Part shown: positions 15,795 to 24,867 of the stretch, piece by piece
How the letters are laid out: every line of letters begins with the position of its first letter
Position numbering within the stretch: the stretch's first letter is position 1
NCBI RefSeq assembly: GCF_003063665.1
Contig: NZ_NESF01000001.1
Coordinates: 744,001-808,000 of the forward strand
Source of the DNA: Limnohabitans sp. Hippo3
GTDB lineage: Bacteria; Pseudomonadota; Gammaproteobacteria; Burkholderiales; Burkholderiaceae_C
DNA: 64,000 bases
Direction of reading: 5' to 3'
Made by a program: the position numbers and the translations under genes
The notes under the pieces: model-generated
Databases searched by the model: none
What the model saw: the letters and a program-made list of their open reading frames with translations, nothing else
What the model was told of the DNA's origin: nothing

Positions 15795-16610
15795 TCAGCG
15801 CATGCGGACACTCAAGCTGCCCAAGGGCGCAGAAAACTCGGCCCGCCAGTTTTCGCCTGCCTGAACCGGCCAGGCGTCGGTCCAGGTGCCGGTGGTGACC
15901 ACATCGCCCGCTTGCAGGTCGACCGCACCGGGGCATTGGCGCAGTTCTTTCAAAAAGTGGTGCAAGGCGTTCAGCGGGCTGTCGAGCACGTGGGTGCCAC
16001 TGCCCTGCTCCACCACCTGGCCGTTTTTGAAGAGCGTGACGCGGGCCTGCGCCAGCAGGGTGTGCAGGGCCTGCGCATCGGCGGCCAACTGCTGAACGGG
16101 CAAGCGCTGGCCCACCAGCAGGCGGGCGTGCAAGCCGCTGTCGGCCATGGTGTCGGTGGCGGTGAATTTCCAGTCCAGGCAGTGCGACTGCACGACTTCA
16201 AAACCGGGGGCCAGCCAGTCGATGGCCTCAAACAGTTGCTGCAGGCTGGCGTTGGCTGGCGGCGTGGCCTTCATGCCGAAGACGATTTCGGGCTCCAGCC
16301 GAGGTTGGCAAGTCGCGGTCAGGTCGATGCTGCCTTCGGCAGACCCTGATGCGGCGGGCTCGGCAAAGCCCAGACCCGTGTCCCAGACCGTGCCCCACAT
16401 GGGGCCAAACACCTCGTAGCGCTGCCACAGGGTGCGGTTGGTGAAGCCGATTTTGTAGCCCTTGGGCACTTCGCCGCGCTGCTGGCGCAAGCGGCGCACG
16501 GCCAGGGCTTGTTGATAAGCCGCTGCGGTGTCGGGGCCGCCCACCACGCCGGGCGGCTGGCCCCACAAACGGGCTTGGTCGTGGTGCTGCAAAAGTTGTT
16601 CGGGGGTCAT
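15795..16610 (-). CDS. 2-keto-4-pentenoate hydratase-like (FAH superfamily)
   Basis: The 271-residue protein fits the MhpD/2-hydroxypenta-2,4-dienoate hydratase group: GYKIGFTNRTLWQRYEVFGP, RLEPEIVFGM with the metal-binding acidic residues, GFEVVQSHCLDWKF, and the C-terminal LQAGDVVTTGTWTDAWPVQA. The start at 16610 (MTPEQLLQHHDQARLWG) is chosen; upstream frame is shadow of the neighbouring hydrolase gene. Hydratases of this family act in aromatic meta-cleavage or in 4-oxalocrotonate branches. No meta-cleavage dioxygenase is near, so its pathway is not clear. It follows an MBL-fold hydrolase gene on the same strand by 31 bases. Confidence 0.85.
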   Translation of the reverse strand: MTPEQLLQHHDQARLWGQPPGVVGGPDTAAAYQQALAVRRLRQQRGEVPKGYKIGFTNRTLWQRYEVFGPMWGTVWDTGLGFAEPAASGSAEGSIDLTATCQPRLEPEIVFGMKATPPANASLQQLFEAIDWLAPGFEVVQSHCLDWKFTATDTMADSGLHARLLVGQRLPVQQLAADAQALHTLLAQARVTLFKNGQVVEQGSGTHVLDSPLNALHHFLKELRQCPGAVDLQAGDVVTTGTWTDAWPVQAGENWRAEFSAPLGSLSVRMR

Positions 16611-16641
16611 GCAGGGGCTCCTGTTGATAAGGGTGAAGACA

Positions 16642-17535
16642 TCAAACCGCGACAAAACGACCGTCTTCCAGGGTCTGGATTTGCCCCAGCGACAGCAGTT
16701 CATCGAGGTGCATGGCGATGGTGTTGCGCTCGGCGCACGGCACAAAAGGCACGTCGTAGCCTGCGGGGTAGAGCAAGCGGCGGTCGACCAGTTCATCCAG
16801 GCTTTGCGGGGCCTGCAAATAGCCCAGCAGTTGCGTGCTGCGCTCGTCGATCTTGCTGGCAAAACGGGCCAGGTCGGCCAGAAATTGCGCGCGATCGGTG
16901 ATCACCGCCTTGTGGTGCGAGGTGGCCCAGATGCGGGCGTCCAGCTCGGCGACTTTTTTCAGGGTCTGCCGAAAGTCGCTCAGGCTGGAGGTGGCGTCGC
17001 CGTAATAAGGGCCAAAACTGCTCAGGTCGATGTCGCCAATGAAGGCCAGGCCTTCGCTTTCGACCACCAGGGCGCAGTGGCCTGCGGTGTGTCCCGGCAG
17101 GTGGTGCGCACGCACCCGCACGCCCCCGCCCAGGTCCCACACCGCGCCGTCACTGTAGCCAGTGGCGTCGGGCCGGGGGTGGTAATGAAAATCCTTTTCC
17201 ACGATGGCCCGCATCGCGTCCAGCACGTCTGGCGGGTAGCCGTAGTGGCGACACATGCCGTCCCACGATTGGGCGGCGGCCAGGTCGGCCTCGTGGACCT
17301 GCACACGGGCGTGCGGCAGGCGGTGCAGCCCGGCCATGTGGTCTTCGTGCACATGGCCCAGAATGACCAGGTCCACCGTGTCCAGCTCGGGGCCAATGCG
17401 GTTGGCCACCTCGGGCGTGTCGAAAGCCACCCGCGTGTCGGCTCCCTGCACGATGAGCTGGTTGCCATCGGGGTATTTGCCCGACTTGTCACCCAGGTGC
17501 ACCCGGACCACTCCGAATTCCAACACCGACGCCAT
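16642..17535 (-). CDS. MBL-fold metallo-hydrolase
   Basis: The 297-residue protein has the metallo-beta-lactamase metal ligands in order: LGHVHEDHMAG (HxHxDH), LPGHTAGH, FIGDID and a final ATSHH. The C-terminal 70 residues form a helical extension with AERNTIAMHLDELLSLG. The start at 17535 (MASVLEFG) is chosen because the upstream frame overlaps the divergent transglutaminase-like gene. The family hydrolyses thioesters, lactones and phosphodiesters; the C-terminal helix-rich part resembles MBL proteins with a winged-helix-like tail. No specific substrate can be read. It is probably co-transcribed with the hydratase downstream. Confidence 0.85.
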   Translation of the reverse strand: MASVLEFGVVRVHLGDKSGKYPDGNQLIVQGADTRVAFDTPEVANRIGPELDTVDLVILGHVHEDHMAGLHRLPHARVQVHEADLAAAQSWDGMCRHYGYPPDVLDAMRAIVEKDFHYHPRPDATGYSDGAVWDLGGGVRVRAHHLPGHTAGHCALVVESEGLAFIGDIDLSSFGPYYGDATSSLSDFRQTLKKVAELDARIWATSHHKAVITDRAQFLADLARFASKIDERSTQLLGYLQAPQSLDELVDRRLLYPAGYDVPFVPCAERNTIAMHLDELLSLGQIQTLEDGRFVAV

Positions 17536-17629
17536 GGCTGCCTTTCCTGAACTGCCCTGGTCTGGGCATGAGAGGGCACTATAGCCAGCGCGACAGCCTT
17601 GCGCTGCCGCGCACGCTACAGTCCAACGC

Positions 17630-18307
17630 ATGACCGACCTGCCCTCGCCCGCCACGCTGGCCCCCACCGCCCTGATCGACAGCGACCACCCCGATGTGAT
17701 CGCCTTTGCGCAGCAGCATGCGCAGGGCGCCACCGACCGCGAACGCGCCGTGGCGCTGTACCTGGCCGTGCGTGACCAATTCCGCTACGACCCTTACCGC
17801 ATCGATTTGTCCCCGCAGGGCATGCGGGCCAGCTCGGTCATTGCCCAAGGCTCGGGCTGGTGTGTGCCCAAGGCGGCGCTCATGGCCGCAGCCTGCCGGG
17901 CGGCGGGCTTGCACGCCCGCCTGGGTTATGCCGATGTGCGCAACCACCTGAGCACCGAGCGCCTGCGCCAGACCATGCAGACCGATGTGTTCATCTGGCA
18001 CGGCTATGCCGACATCTGGCTGGAAGGCCAATGGGTCAAGGCCACGCCCACTTTCAACATCGAGCTGTGCGACAAATTCGGCCTGCTGCCGCTGGAGTTC
18101 GATGGGCGAAACGATTCCATCTACCACCCGTTCGACAAGGCGGGCAACCGGCACATGGAGTACGTGAACCAGCGCGGCACCTTCGATGACATGCCCTTGG
18201 CGCAGATCGTGGCCGACTTCCAGACCGTTTACCGGGGCTGGATGGCCGACAAGGACCCGCTGCACAACGCCAGTTTTGAGCAGGACGTGACGCGTGAGAC
18301 GCGTTAA
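17630..18307 (+). CDS. transglutaminase-like cysteine protease-fold protein
   Basis: The 225-residue protein has a transglutaminase-like core: YLAVRDQFRYDP, GSGWCVPKAALMAAACRAAG with the nucleophile Cys78, and VFIWHGYADIWLEGQWVKAT with His124. It has no signal peptide and so is cytoplasmic. Bacterial homologues are often annotated as transglutaminase-family putative cysteine proteases; the physiological substrate is unknown. It is divergent from the MBL hydrolase gene and ends 6 bases from the convergent MFS gene. Confidence 0.85.
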   Translation: MTDLPSPATLAPTALIDSDHPDVIAFAQQHAQGATDRERAVALYLAVRDQFRYDPYRIDLSPQGMRASSVIAQGSGWCVPKAALMAAACRAAGLHARLGYADVRNHLSTERLRQTMQTDVFIWHGYADIWLEGQWVKATPTFNIELCDKFGLLPLEFDGRNDSIYHPFDKAGNRHMEYVNQRGTFDDMPLAQIVADFQTVYRGWMADKDPLHNASFEQDVTRETR

Positions 18308-18313
18308 GGCACT

Positions 18314-19552
18314 TCAGGCGCTGACCGTCGCCGCCCGCTTCACCCGCCATAGAAGCCACAAGGCGATGCTCAGGTTGAGTGCGTTCCACATCACGCCGTT
18401 GATGAAAGCGGCATGGTAGGAACCTGTGATGTCAAACACCTTGCCCGACATCCAGCCGCCCAAGGCCATGCCCAAGAGCGTGGCCATGATGACCGCACCC
18501 ACGCGTGAGCCCGCTTCTTTGGCCGGGAAGTACTCGCGCACGATGATGGCGTAGGCGGGCACGATACCGCCCTGAAACAGGCCAAACAGCGCCGAGATGA
18601 TGTAGAGCGACACCAGGCCATCGAAAGGCAAAAACAAGAGCAGCGCCACGCCCTGCAAGACCGAGCCCAGCACCAGCGTGCGCAAGCCGCCAATGCGGTC
18701 GCAAATGGCACCGGAAATCAAGCGGCTGGCGATGCCGCTGGCCAGCATGAGCGAGAGCATTTCCGCGCCGCGTGCCGCGCCAAAGCCCAGGTCGGTGCAA
18801 TACGCCACGATGTGCACCTGCGGCATGGCCATGGCCACGCAGCAAGCCACACCCGCCACGCACAACAAGAACTGCGCCTTGTTCAGACTCAAACCAAAGG
18901 GGCGCTGCGACTGCTGGGCCTGGGCGCTGCCCGCCACCGGAGTTTGCAAAAGGGGGGGCCTTTGGCGCATGAGCAGGCTGAGCAGCACCATGCCGATGCC
19001 GCAAATCAGGCCCAGCGCCACATAGGTGCTGCGCCAACCCACGGTCTCGACACCGTACTGCGCCAAAGGTGGCCAAAGGGCCCCGGCCACGTAATTGCCA
19101 CTGGCGCACACCGCCACGGCAATGCCCCGGCGCTTGCGCCACCACAGCGAGGTGTCGGCCACCAAAGGCGCAAAGGTGGTGGAGCTGCCAATCAGCCCCA
19201 AAAACAAGCCATGCGCCAATGCAAACCACCAGATGTTGCCGGACAAACTGGCCGCGATGAACCCCAGGCCCGTGCCCACACCCCCCAAAAACAAAGGCAC
19301 ATGCACGCCTGCACGATCGGCCCAGCGGCCCATGAACAGGCCCCCAATGCCAAAGCCAATCATCATGAGGGTGTAAGGGATGGACGCATCGGCCCGGCTG
19401 ACACCGAACTCGGTCTGCACGGCGGGCAGCACCACGGCCACCACATACATGCTGGCGCCACCCAACGTCATCAGGGCCAGGGTGACCAGCAAACGCCGGG
19501 CGGCGTAGGCAGAGTCGATCAGGTGTTCGGCGGCGGCAGTGGATGGGCTCAT
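18314..19552 (-). CDS. MFS transporter
   Basis: The 412-residue protein has about 12 transmembrane helices and the major-facilitator loop signature GLFMGRWADRAGVHVPLFLGG between helices 2 and 3, with a second related motif SGAICDRIGGLRTLVLGSVL in the second half. It resembles monocarboxylate/oxalate-formate type MFS carriers. The ATG at 19552 is the only good start. The substrate is unknown, and the flanking genes do not form an obvious pathway. Confidence 0.88.
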   Translation of the reverse strand: MSPSTAAAEHLIDSAYAARRLLVTLALMTLGGASMYVVAVVLPAVQTEFGVSRADASIPYTLMMIGFGIGGLFMGRWADRAGVHVPLFLGGVGTGLGFIAASLSGNIWWFALAHGLFLGLIGSSTTFAPLVADTSLWWRKRRGIAVAVCASGNYVAGALWPPLAQYGVETVGWRSTYVALGLICGIGMVLLSLLMRQRPPLLQTPVAGSAQAQQSQRPFGLSLNKAQFLLCVAGVACCVAMAMPQVHIVAYCTDLGFGAARGAEMLSLMLASGIASRLISGAICDRIGGLRTLVLGSVLQGVALLLFLPFDGLVSLYIISALFGLFQGGIVPAYAIIVREYFPAKEAGSRVGAVIMATLLGMALGGWMSGKVFDITGSYHAAFINGVMWNALNLSIALWLLWRVKRAATVSA

Positions 19553-19668
19553 GCCTTCAGATTAGCAGGCTGGGCCAAGCGGCGTTGGCAAATGCGGGAC
19601 AAGCAGGCAAGCAATTCAACAATACAAATAATGGCTATGATTTTGGCAAATCAACCACCAAAAACACC

Positions 19669-19920
19669 ATGCTTAAATTATTTGCATTTTTGGCTTCGGC
19701 CTTTTTGATCAGCAGCGTTCACGCCCAAGGCAGCAGCTGCGCGGCCGCGGCGGCAGAAAAGAAACTGGCAGGCGCGGCCAAAAACTCGTTCCTGAAGAAA
19801 TGTGAAAAAGACGCGACCGCCCAATGCGAAGCCTCCGCCGCTGAACGCAAACTGGCCGGTGCTGCCAAAAACAGCCACATCAAAAAATGCGTCAAAGACG
19901 CTGTGGGTGAAGCGCACTGA
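19669..19920 (+). CDS. exported PsiF-repeat-like small protein
   Basis: The 83-residue protein has a signal peptide (MLKLFAFLASAFLISSVHAQ) and two tandem repeats: CAAAAAEKKLAGAAKNSFLK / KCEKD and CEASAAERKLAGAAKNSHIK / KCVKD. These resemble the PsiF repeat (C...KKL.G.....F...C), a family named from a phosphate-starvation-inducible E. coli gene of unknown function. Four Cys in the mature part could form two disulfides in the periplasm. Its TGA stop shares a base with the ATG of the next gene (TGATG), indicating coupled translation with a secreted nuclease. Confidence 0.75.
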   Translation: MLKLFAFLASAFLISSVHAQGSSCAAAAAEKKLAGAAKNSFLKKCEKDATAQCEASAAERKLAGAAKNSHIKKCVKDAVGEAH

Positions 19921-20498
19921 TGGGGGTTTCCCCCGGTTTCCCTCCGTTGTGCAGAGCGCTGGGCATCGCCTGCCTGGCGCTTGCAAGCCTGGGTCTGGCC
20001 TGGGCTGACGAACTGCAAGGCCGGGTGGTCAAAGTGGCCGATGGCGACACCATCACGGTCCTCGATGCGCAGCGTCAGCAGCATGTGATCCGACTGGCAG
20101 GCATTGACGCCCCCGAAAAAAGCCAGCCTTACGGCCAAAAATCCAAAGCCCATTTGTCGCAAGCCGTCTTCGGACAAACCGTGACCGTGACGTTTGACAA
20201 GCGGGACCGCTATGGCCGCATCGTCGGCCAAGTGCGGGTTCTGGGCGAAGACGCCAATTTGCGACAACTTCAAGCGGGTTGGGCTTGGCATTACAAGCAG
20301 TACCAAAACGAGCAAACGCCCGATCAACGCAGTGTCTACGACGCCGCCGAACGCGCTGCGAGAGAAAAACGTCTGGGCCTGTGGCAAGGACAAGGCCCTG
20401 CCAGCCCGGAGCCGCCCTGGGATTACCGCGCCCGACTCAAATCCGAACGCCAGTCAGCGCAAAACCACACCCCTTTGTCGGGAAGCCGTCTGCAATAG
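19920..20498 (+). CDS. secreted thermonuclease (staphylococcal nuclease family)
   Basis: The 192-residue protein has an N-terminal hydrophobic export signal (residues about 12-28) and the SNase fold with catalytic residues: GRVVKVADGDTITVL, RLAGIDAPEKSQPYGQKSK (Arg and Glu), DKRDRYGRIVGQV (second Arg). Such nucleases cleave DNA and RNA in a Ca-dependent way in the periplasm or outside. It begins at the TGATG junction with the PsiF-like gene, so the two exported proteins are made together. The C-terminal 30 residues are basic and probably disordered. Confidence 0.9.
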   Translation: MGVSPGFPPLCRALGIACLALASLGLAWADELQGRVVKVADGDTITVLDAQRQQHVIRLAGIDAPEKSQPYGQKSKAHLSQAVFGQTVTVTFDKRDRYGRIVGQVRVLGEDANLRQLQAGWAWHYKQYQNEQTPDQRSVYDAAERAAREKRLGLWQGQGPASPEPPWDYRARLKSERQSAQNHTPLSGSRLQ

Positions 20499-20522
20499 CT
20501 TAGAACTGCAGGGCGATCCGCA

Positions 20523-21794
20523 TCAACCGGGGCGCACCATCTTGCAGCTGCTGGGCAGACGGGCCTGCTCGGCCTTGATCTGGCGCACCACCTTGAAGCC
20601 GTAGCCTGAACCTTCCACATCAAAAGGCACGCCCGCAGCGCCTTGGCGTTGCATCACGCCCACCACCAGCGGCTGCTGGAACTGGTGGTCTTCGGCACGC
20701 ATGAAGCCGGTCTGCCCGGCCATGCTGACGCGGGCTTTCTCCAGCGCCAGCGCCACCGCCACAGGCTCGGTGCTGCCCGCTTTTTCGACCGCCTGGGCCA
20801 GGGCCTCGACCATCAGCTGCATGCGCACATGCACATAGTCTTCAGAGGGCTTGCTGAAACGCTGGCGAAACGACTGGTAAAACGCTTCGCTGGCCTTGCC
20901 CGGCACATTGGGCAGCCAGTCGGCCACCGCGATCACCCGGTCCACACCCGCATCGCCCAAGGCCGCAGGCGCGCCCAGCGCATTGCCATAAAAGGTGTAG
21001 AACTTGCCTTCGTAACCGGCCTCGCGAGCGGCCTTGACCAAAAGCGTCAGGTCATTGCCCCAGTTGCCGGTGATGACCGCTTGGGCACCGCTGGCCTTGA
21101 TCTTGGCGGCATAAGGCAAAAAGTCTTTGACACGGCCCATGGGGTGCAGCTCGTCGCCCACCACCTTCACATCGGGGCGCTTGTCGGCCAATTGGCGCTT
21201 GGCTTCGCGCAAGACGGCCTGGCCGAAACTGTAGTCTTGCCCGATCAGGTACACCGACTGGAGCTTTTTGTCTTCCCGCAGCACCTGCATCAGCGCGGTC
21301 ATGCGCATGTCGGCGTGGGCGTCAAAACGGAAATGCCAGAAGCTGCATTTCTCATTCGTCAGGATCGGGTCCACCGCCGAGTAGTTCAAAAACAGCACAC
21401 GCTTGGCTGGCTCGCGCTCGTTGTGTTTGTTGATCGCGTCGATCAGGGCCGCCGCATTGGCCGATGAATTGCCCTGCAAGATCACCTGCGCCCCGTCGTC
21501 GATGGCGGACTTGAGGGCCGACAAGGCTTCTTCGCTTTGGCCTTTGCTGTCGTAGCGCTCCAGCACCATGGGCAGCAGGCCTTGCGGCGTTTTGACGCCC
21601 CCTCGCGCATTCACGCGCTCGACCGCCCAGGCGATGTTGCGCACCACCGCCTCACCCGTGTTGCCAAAGGGGCCGCTCAGGCCCTCGATCAGTGCCAGCT
21701 TGATGGGGGCAGGCGATTGTGCCCACGAAGGCGACAACAACAAGGTTGCAGCCAGCGACACGGCGACACGACGGAAAATGAAGGACAAACGCAT
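20523..21794 (-). CDS. LivK-type ABC transporter substrate-binding protein
   Basis: The 423-residue periplasmic protein has a signal peptide (MRLSFIFRRVAVSLAATLLL, cleavage after WAQ) and the Peripla_BP_6 pattern: IKLALIEGLSGPFGNTGEAV, DDGAQVILQGNSSANAAALI, VYLIGQDYSFGQAVLREAKR. The family binds branched-chain amino acids, amides or aromatic acids. No LivFGHM permease genes are in the window, so it is an orphan here. The start at 21794 is chosen for the signal peptide; the frame remains open upstream through a REPIN element only by chance. Confidence 0.88.
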   Translation of the reverse strand: MRLSFIFRRVAVSLAATLLLSPSWAQSPAPIKLALIEGLSGPFGNTGEAVVRNIAWAVERVNARGGVKTPQGLLPMVLERYDSKGQSEEALSALKSAIDDGAQVILQGNSSANAAALIDAINKHNEREPAKRVLFLNYSAVDPILTNEKCSFWHFRFDAHADMRMTALMQVLREDKKLQSVYLIGQDYSFGQAVLREAKRQLADKRPDVKVVGDELHPMGRVKDFLPYAAKIKASGAQAVITGNWGNDLTLLVKAAREAGYEGKFYTFYGNALGAPAALGDAGVDRVIAVADWLPNVPGKASEAFYQSFRQRFSKPSEDYVHVRMQLMVEALAQAVEKAGSTEPVAVALALEKARVSMAGQTGFMRAEDHQFQQPLVVGVMQRQGAAGVPFDVEGSGYGFKVVRQIKAEQARLPSSCKMVRPG

Positions 21795-21896
21795 ATCAAA
21801 AATAGAACCCGCCAGAAGGCGGGTTGAAGCTGAGAAGGGGCGCAGTGTAACTGCCCTGTTGGACACCCACGATGACCGCTGATTCGAGTGGATTTT

Positions 21897-21982
21897 GTGG
21901 GCGGCTGCCCCTGCGGCCGAATGTCTGCTGGGACAACAACCCATGTTTGAACCACCATTCGCGAGCAGGGGCTCGCTCCCAC
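21897..21982. repeat. REPIN-like palindromic element, copy A (86 bp)
   Basis: Two inverted REP-like units flank a 36-base spacer. Read on the minus strand the first unit is GTGGGAGCGAGCCCCTGCTC continuing GCGAA, a hairpin with GCGAGC/GCTCGC arms around CCCT. The second unit is its relative in opposite orientation, ending CCGCCCAC. It lies between the LivK-type gene and tsaD and is inverted relative to copy D, with which it shares length and layout. Confidence 0.85.
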
Positions 21983-22000
21983 GGGGGGGGAAGCCCAGCG

Positions 22001-23044
22001 TCAAGCGAGCTCGTGCAAGGGCCAGCGCGGTTTGACGTCGAAGCTGTAACGCGCCTCGGCGGCTTGCGCGCCAGCTTGCAAGCGCATGGCTGCTGCCATG
22101 GCAATCATGGCGCCGTTGTCGGTGCACAGGTGCAGCTCGGGGTAGTGCACGCGCACTTTGGCTTTGGCGCAAGCGGCGTTGAGCTGCGCGCGCAACTCGC
22201 GGTTGGCCCCCACGCCCCCGGCCACCACCAAGCGCTTCATGCCGCTGGTCTTGAGCGCGTTCATGGATTTTTTGACCAGCACTTCCACAATCGCCGCTTG
22301 GGTCGATGCGGCCAAATCGGCGCGCTCGGGTGCGCCTTCGGTGTGGGCGGCAGGGCCGATTTTTTGGCTCTGCGTGAGCACCGCCGTTTTGAGACCTGCG
22401 AAGGAAAAATCCAGATCGCCGCTGTGCAGCAAGGGGCGCGGCAGCTTGTAGGCCGCCGGATTGCCCTGCTCGGCCAGTCGCGACAGACCCGGGCCACCGG
22501 GATACGGCAGGCCCATCAGCTTGGCCGACTTGTCAAAGGCCTCGCCCGCGGCGTCGTCGATCGTCTCGCCCAGCAATTCGTAGCGGCCCACGCCGTCCAC
22601 CCGCATCAGTTGGGTGTGCCCGCCCGACACCAGCAAGGCGATGAACGGGAACTCGGGTGGGTCCGCGCTCAAGAAGGGCGAGAGCAAATGGCCTTCGAGG
22701 TGGTGCACGCCCAGCACCGGCTTGCCCAAAGACGCCGCCAGCGCGCAGGCCACGCCCGAGCCCACCAACAGCGCCCCAGCCAGGCCCGGCCCCCGGGTGT
22801 AAGCCACCACGTCGATATCGGCCAAAGCGATCCCCGCCTCGGCCATGACCTGGCGGGTCAGCGGCAGCACACGGCGAATGTGGTCGCGGCTGGCCAGCTC
22901 GGGCACCACGCCGCCATAGGCCTGATGCATCTCGATCTGGCTGTAGAGCGCGTGCGACAACAGGCGCGGCATGGCGGTTCCGGTGGTTTCCACCAGGGCC
23001 ACACCCGTCTCGTCGCAGGAAGATTCAATGCCCAAAATTCGCAT
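22001..23044 (-). CDS. tsaD: tRNA N6-threonylcarbamoyladenosine synthase subunit TsaD
   Basis: The 347-residue ASKHA-fold protein starts [19 protein letters not shown] and carries the metal-binding [14 protein letters not shown] (two His), the [11 protein letters not shown] loop, [20 protein letters not shown] and the late [13 protein letters not shown] motif. With TsaB/TsaE/TsaC it transfers the threonylcarbamoyl group to A37 of ANN-decoding tRNAs. Its length is normal and the start is fixed by the first strand. REPIN-like repeats lie directly on both sides (copies A and B). Confidence 0.97.
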   Translation of the reverse strand: MRILGIESSCDETGVALVETTGTAMPRLLSHALYSQIEMHQAYGGVVPELASRDHIRRVLPLTRQVMAEAGIALADIDVVAYTRGPGLAGALLVGSGVACALAASLGKPVLGVHHLEGHLLSPFLSADPPEFPFIALLVSGGHTQLMRVDGVGRYELLGETIDDAAGEAFDKSAKLMGLPYPGGPGLSRLAEQGNPAAYKLPRPLLHSGDLDFSFAGLKTAVLTQSQKIGPAAHTEGAPERADLAASTQAAIVEVLVKKSMNALKTSGMKRLVVAGGVGANRELRAQLNAACAKAKVRVHYPELHLCTDNGAMIAMAAAMRLQAGAQAAEARYSFDVKPRWPLHELA

Positions 23045-23134
23045 AGCAGGTAGTTTAAGCGGGGCATGGAGGCTGTCCGGGCCCTTGGCCATAATGAACT
23101 GAACCATTTTTTGGCAGCCCAGGCCATTGAACCT

Positions 23135-23189
23135 GTGGGAGGCCGCCCCTGCGGCCGAATAACGTTCGCGCGCAGGGGCGCGCTCCCAC
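23135..23189. repeat. REPIN-like palindromic element, copy B (55 bp)
   Basis: Two inverted REP-like units, GTGGGAGGCCGCCCCTGCGG continuing CCGAA and the reverse complement of GTGGGAGCGCGCCCCTGCGC continuing GCGAA, are separated by only a few bases. It is a compact version of copies A and D, placed between the tsaD start and the ModA-like gene, ending 29 bases before that gene's start. Confidence 0.85.
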
Positions 23190-23217
23190 AATGCCAGCTA
23201 CCCTACAGGACCCATCC

Positions 23218-23907
23218 ATGACCACACTCCGACTGATTTCTTCCATGGCCACCAAGCCGCTGCTGGCCGATCTGGTGGCGCTGTACCAGGCACAGACCCC
23301 GGGCGTTCAAATCCAGGTCGAATCGGTCGGCGGCGTCGATGCAGCCAAGCGCGTGCAAGCGGGTGAAGCCTTTGACGGCGTGGTGCTGGCCAGCGACGCC
23401 ATCGACAAACTGGTCGCCAGCGGCCATGTGCTGGCAGGCAGCCGCGCCAACCTGGTGCGCTCGGGCGTCGCAGTGGCCGTGCCTGCGGGGCAGCCCATGC
23501 CCGACATCTCGACCGAAGCCGCACTCAAAGCCGCCGTCCTGGCCGCGCCCACGCTGGGTTATTCCACCGGCCCGAGCGGCGTGCAACTGGCCAAACAGTT
23601 CGAGGCCTGGGGCATCGCCGAGACCCTCTTGCCGCGCATCGTGCAGGCCAAGCCCGGCGTGCCCGTGGGCTCGCTGGTGGCCCAGGGCCAGGTGGCGCTG
23701 GGATTTCAGCAACTGAGCGAAATGCTGGGTGTGGCGGGCATCACCATCGTGGGCGGCCTGCCACCCGAGGTGGAGATCATCACCACGTTTTCAGGCTCGG
23801 TGGCCGCCACCTGCGCCCAGCCGGATGCCATGCGTGCGCTGCTGGCCTTTTGGCAATCGCCTGCGTGCGACGCGCTCAAGCGACAGCACGGCATGGCCCC
23901 GGCCTGA
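23218..23907 (+). CDS. ModA-like substrate-binding domain protein without signal peptide
   Basis: The 229-residue protein has the type-2 periplasmic binding fold seen in molybdate-binding ModA: LRLISSMATKPLLADLVALY, FDGVVLASDAIDKLVASGHV, YSTGPSGVQLAKQFEAWG and VALGFQQLSEML. No signal peptide is present from the chosen ATG (23218, preceded by AGGA), and starting at the in-frame ATG at 23191 adds only nine polar residues. It therefore appears cytoplasmic, or exported by an unrecognised route. No ABC permease is adjacent. A role as a soluble ligand sensor is possible but unproven. Confidence 0.8.
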   Translation: MTTLRLISSMATKPLLADLVALYQAQTPGVQIQVESVGGVDAAKRVQAGEAFDGVVLASDAIDKLVASGHVLAGSRANLVRSGVAVAVPAGQPMPDISTEAALKAAVLAAPTLGYSTGPSGVQLAKQFEAWGIAETLLPRIVQAKPGVPVGSLVAQGQVALGFQQLSEMLGVAGITIVGGLPPEVEIITTFSGSVAATCAQPDAMRALLAFWQSPACDALKRQHGMAPA

Positions 23908-23958
23908 AGCCATACCCATATAACCAGCAGTTGGATTGATTCCTCCACAATATGTGGC

Positions 23959-24867
23959 ATGGGCATCGGTCACTACATCAAGGACATCGGACGCGGCAAG
24001 GACGGCGCCCGGGCACTCGGCCGCGCGCAAGCCGCCGACCTGATGGGTCAGGTGCTCGACGAGCAGATCAGCGACCTCGAATTGGGCGCGTTTTGCATCG
24101 CCATGCGCATCAAGGGCGAGACGCCCGAAGAGATGGCTGGTTTTCTGGACGCCACGCATGCGCGCCTGAACAAGGTCCCCACAGGCCAGGTGCCCACGGT
24201 GGTGCTGCCCAGCTACAACGGTGCCCGCAAACTGCCCGTGCTCACGCCCCTCTTGGCCCTGCTGTTGGCCCGCGAGGGCGTGGCGGTGGTGGTGCATGGC
24301 AGTGCCACCGAAGACAAGCGCGTGTGCAGCCAGGCGGTGTTTTCGCAGCTGGGCATTGAAGCGCTGGCCCAAGTCGCACCCGCTGCGGCAGGCCAGGTGC
24401 AGTTCATCCCCACGGGCGTGTTGCATGCCGGGCTGGACAGGTTGCTGGCCGTGCGCCGCGTGGTGGGCCTGCGCAACCCGGGCCACAGCCTGGTCAAACT
24501 CATGAACCCCTGTGATTCAGAAAGTGGCCCCGCGCTGGTGGTGAGCAGCTACACCCACCCCGAATACCTGCACTCGATGTCGGCCACCTTCGCGCTGACC
24601 GGGCAACACGCCTTGCTGCTGCGCGGCACCGAGGGCGAGCCCGTGGCCGATGCGCGGCGCACCCCGGCCATGGATGTTTTCAAAGACGGCCAGACCCGGC
24701 GGGTGCAAGACCAGCAAGAGGGTTCTTTGGTGCAAGTGCCTGAATTGCCCGCGATCGACGCAGCGGCCACAGCGGTCTACCTCGAGCATGTGTTGCAGGG
24801 TCTGCTGCCTGTCCCTCAAGCCATTGCGCTGCAAGTACAACACATCCTGCAAGAGGTGAAGCCATGA
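23959..24867 (+). CDS. ybiB: YbiB family DNA-binding (TrpD2-like) protein
   Basis: The 302-residue protein has the anthranilate-phosphoribosyltransferase fold of TrpD2/YbiB: GIGHYIKDIGRGKDGARALG, DLELGAFCIAMRIKGETPEE, VVLPSYNGARKLPVLTPLLA, VVVHGSATEDKRV, and GLRNPGHSLVKLMNP. In E. coli YbiB is a sequence-independent nucleic-acid-binding protein of the LexA regulon, not an enzyme of tryptophan synthesis. No LexA box is seen just upstream here. Its stop overlaps the cobA start (ATGA), so the two are coupled. Confidence 0.88.
   Translation: MGIGHYIKDIGRGKDGARALGRAQAADLMGQVLDEQISDLELGAFCIAMRIKGETPEEMAGFLDATHARLNKVPTGQVPTVVLPSYNGARKLPVLTPLLALLLAREGVAVVVHGSATEDKRVCSQAVFSQLGIEALAQVAPAAAGQVQFIPTGVLHAGLDRLLAVRRVVGLRNPGHSLVKLMNPCDSESGPALVVSSYTHPEYLHSMSATFALTGQHALLLRGTEGEPVADARRTPAMDVFKDGQTRRVQDQQEGSLVQVPELPAIDAAATAVYLEHVLQGLLPVPQAIALQVQHILQEVKP

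Noticed and set aside
14695-15864. 389-residue plus-strand open frame across cho
   Set aside because: Antisense to the well supported cho gene; product has no recognisable domain.
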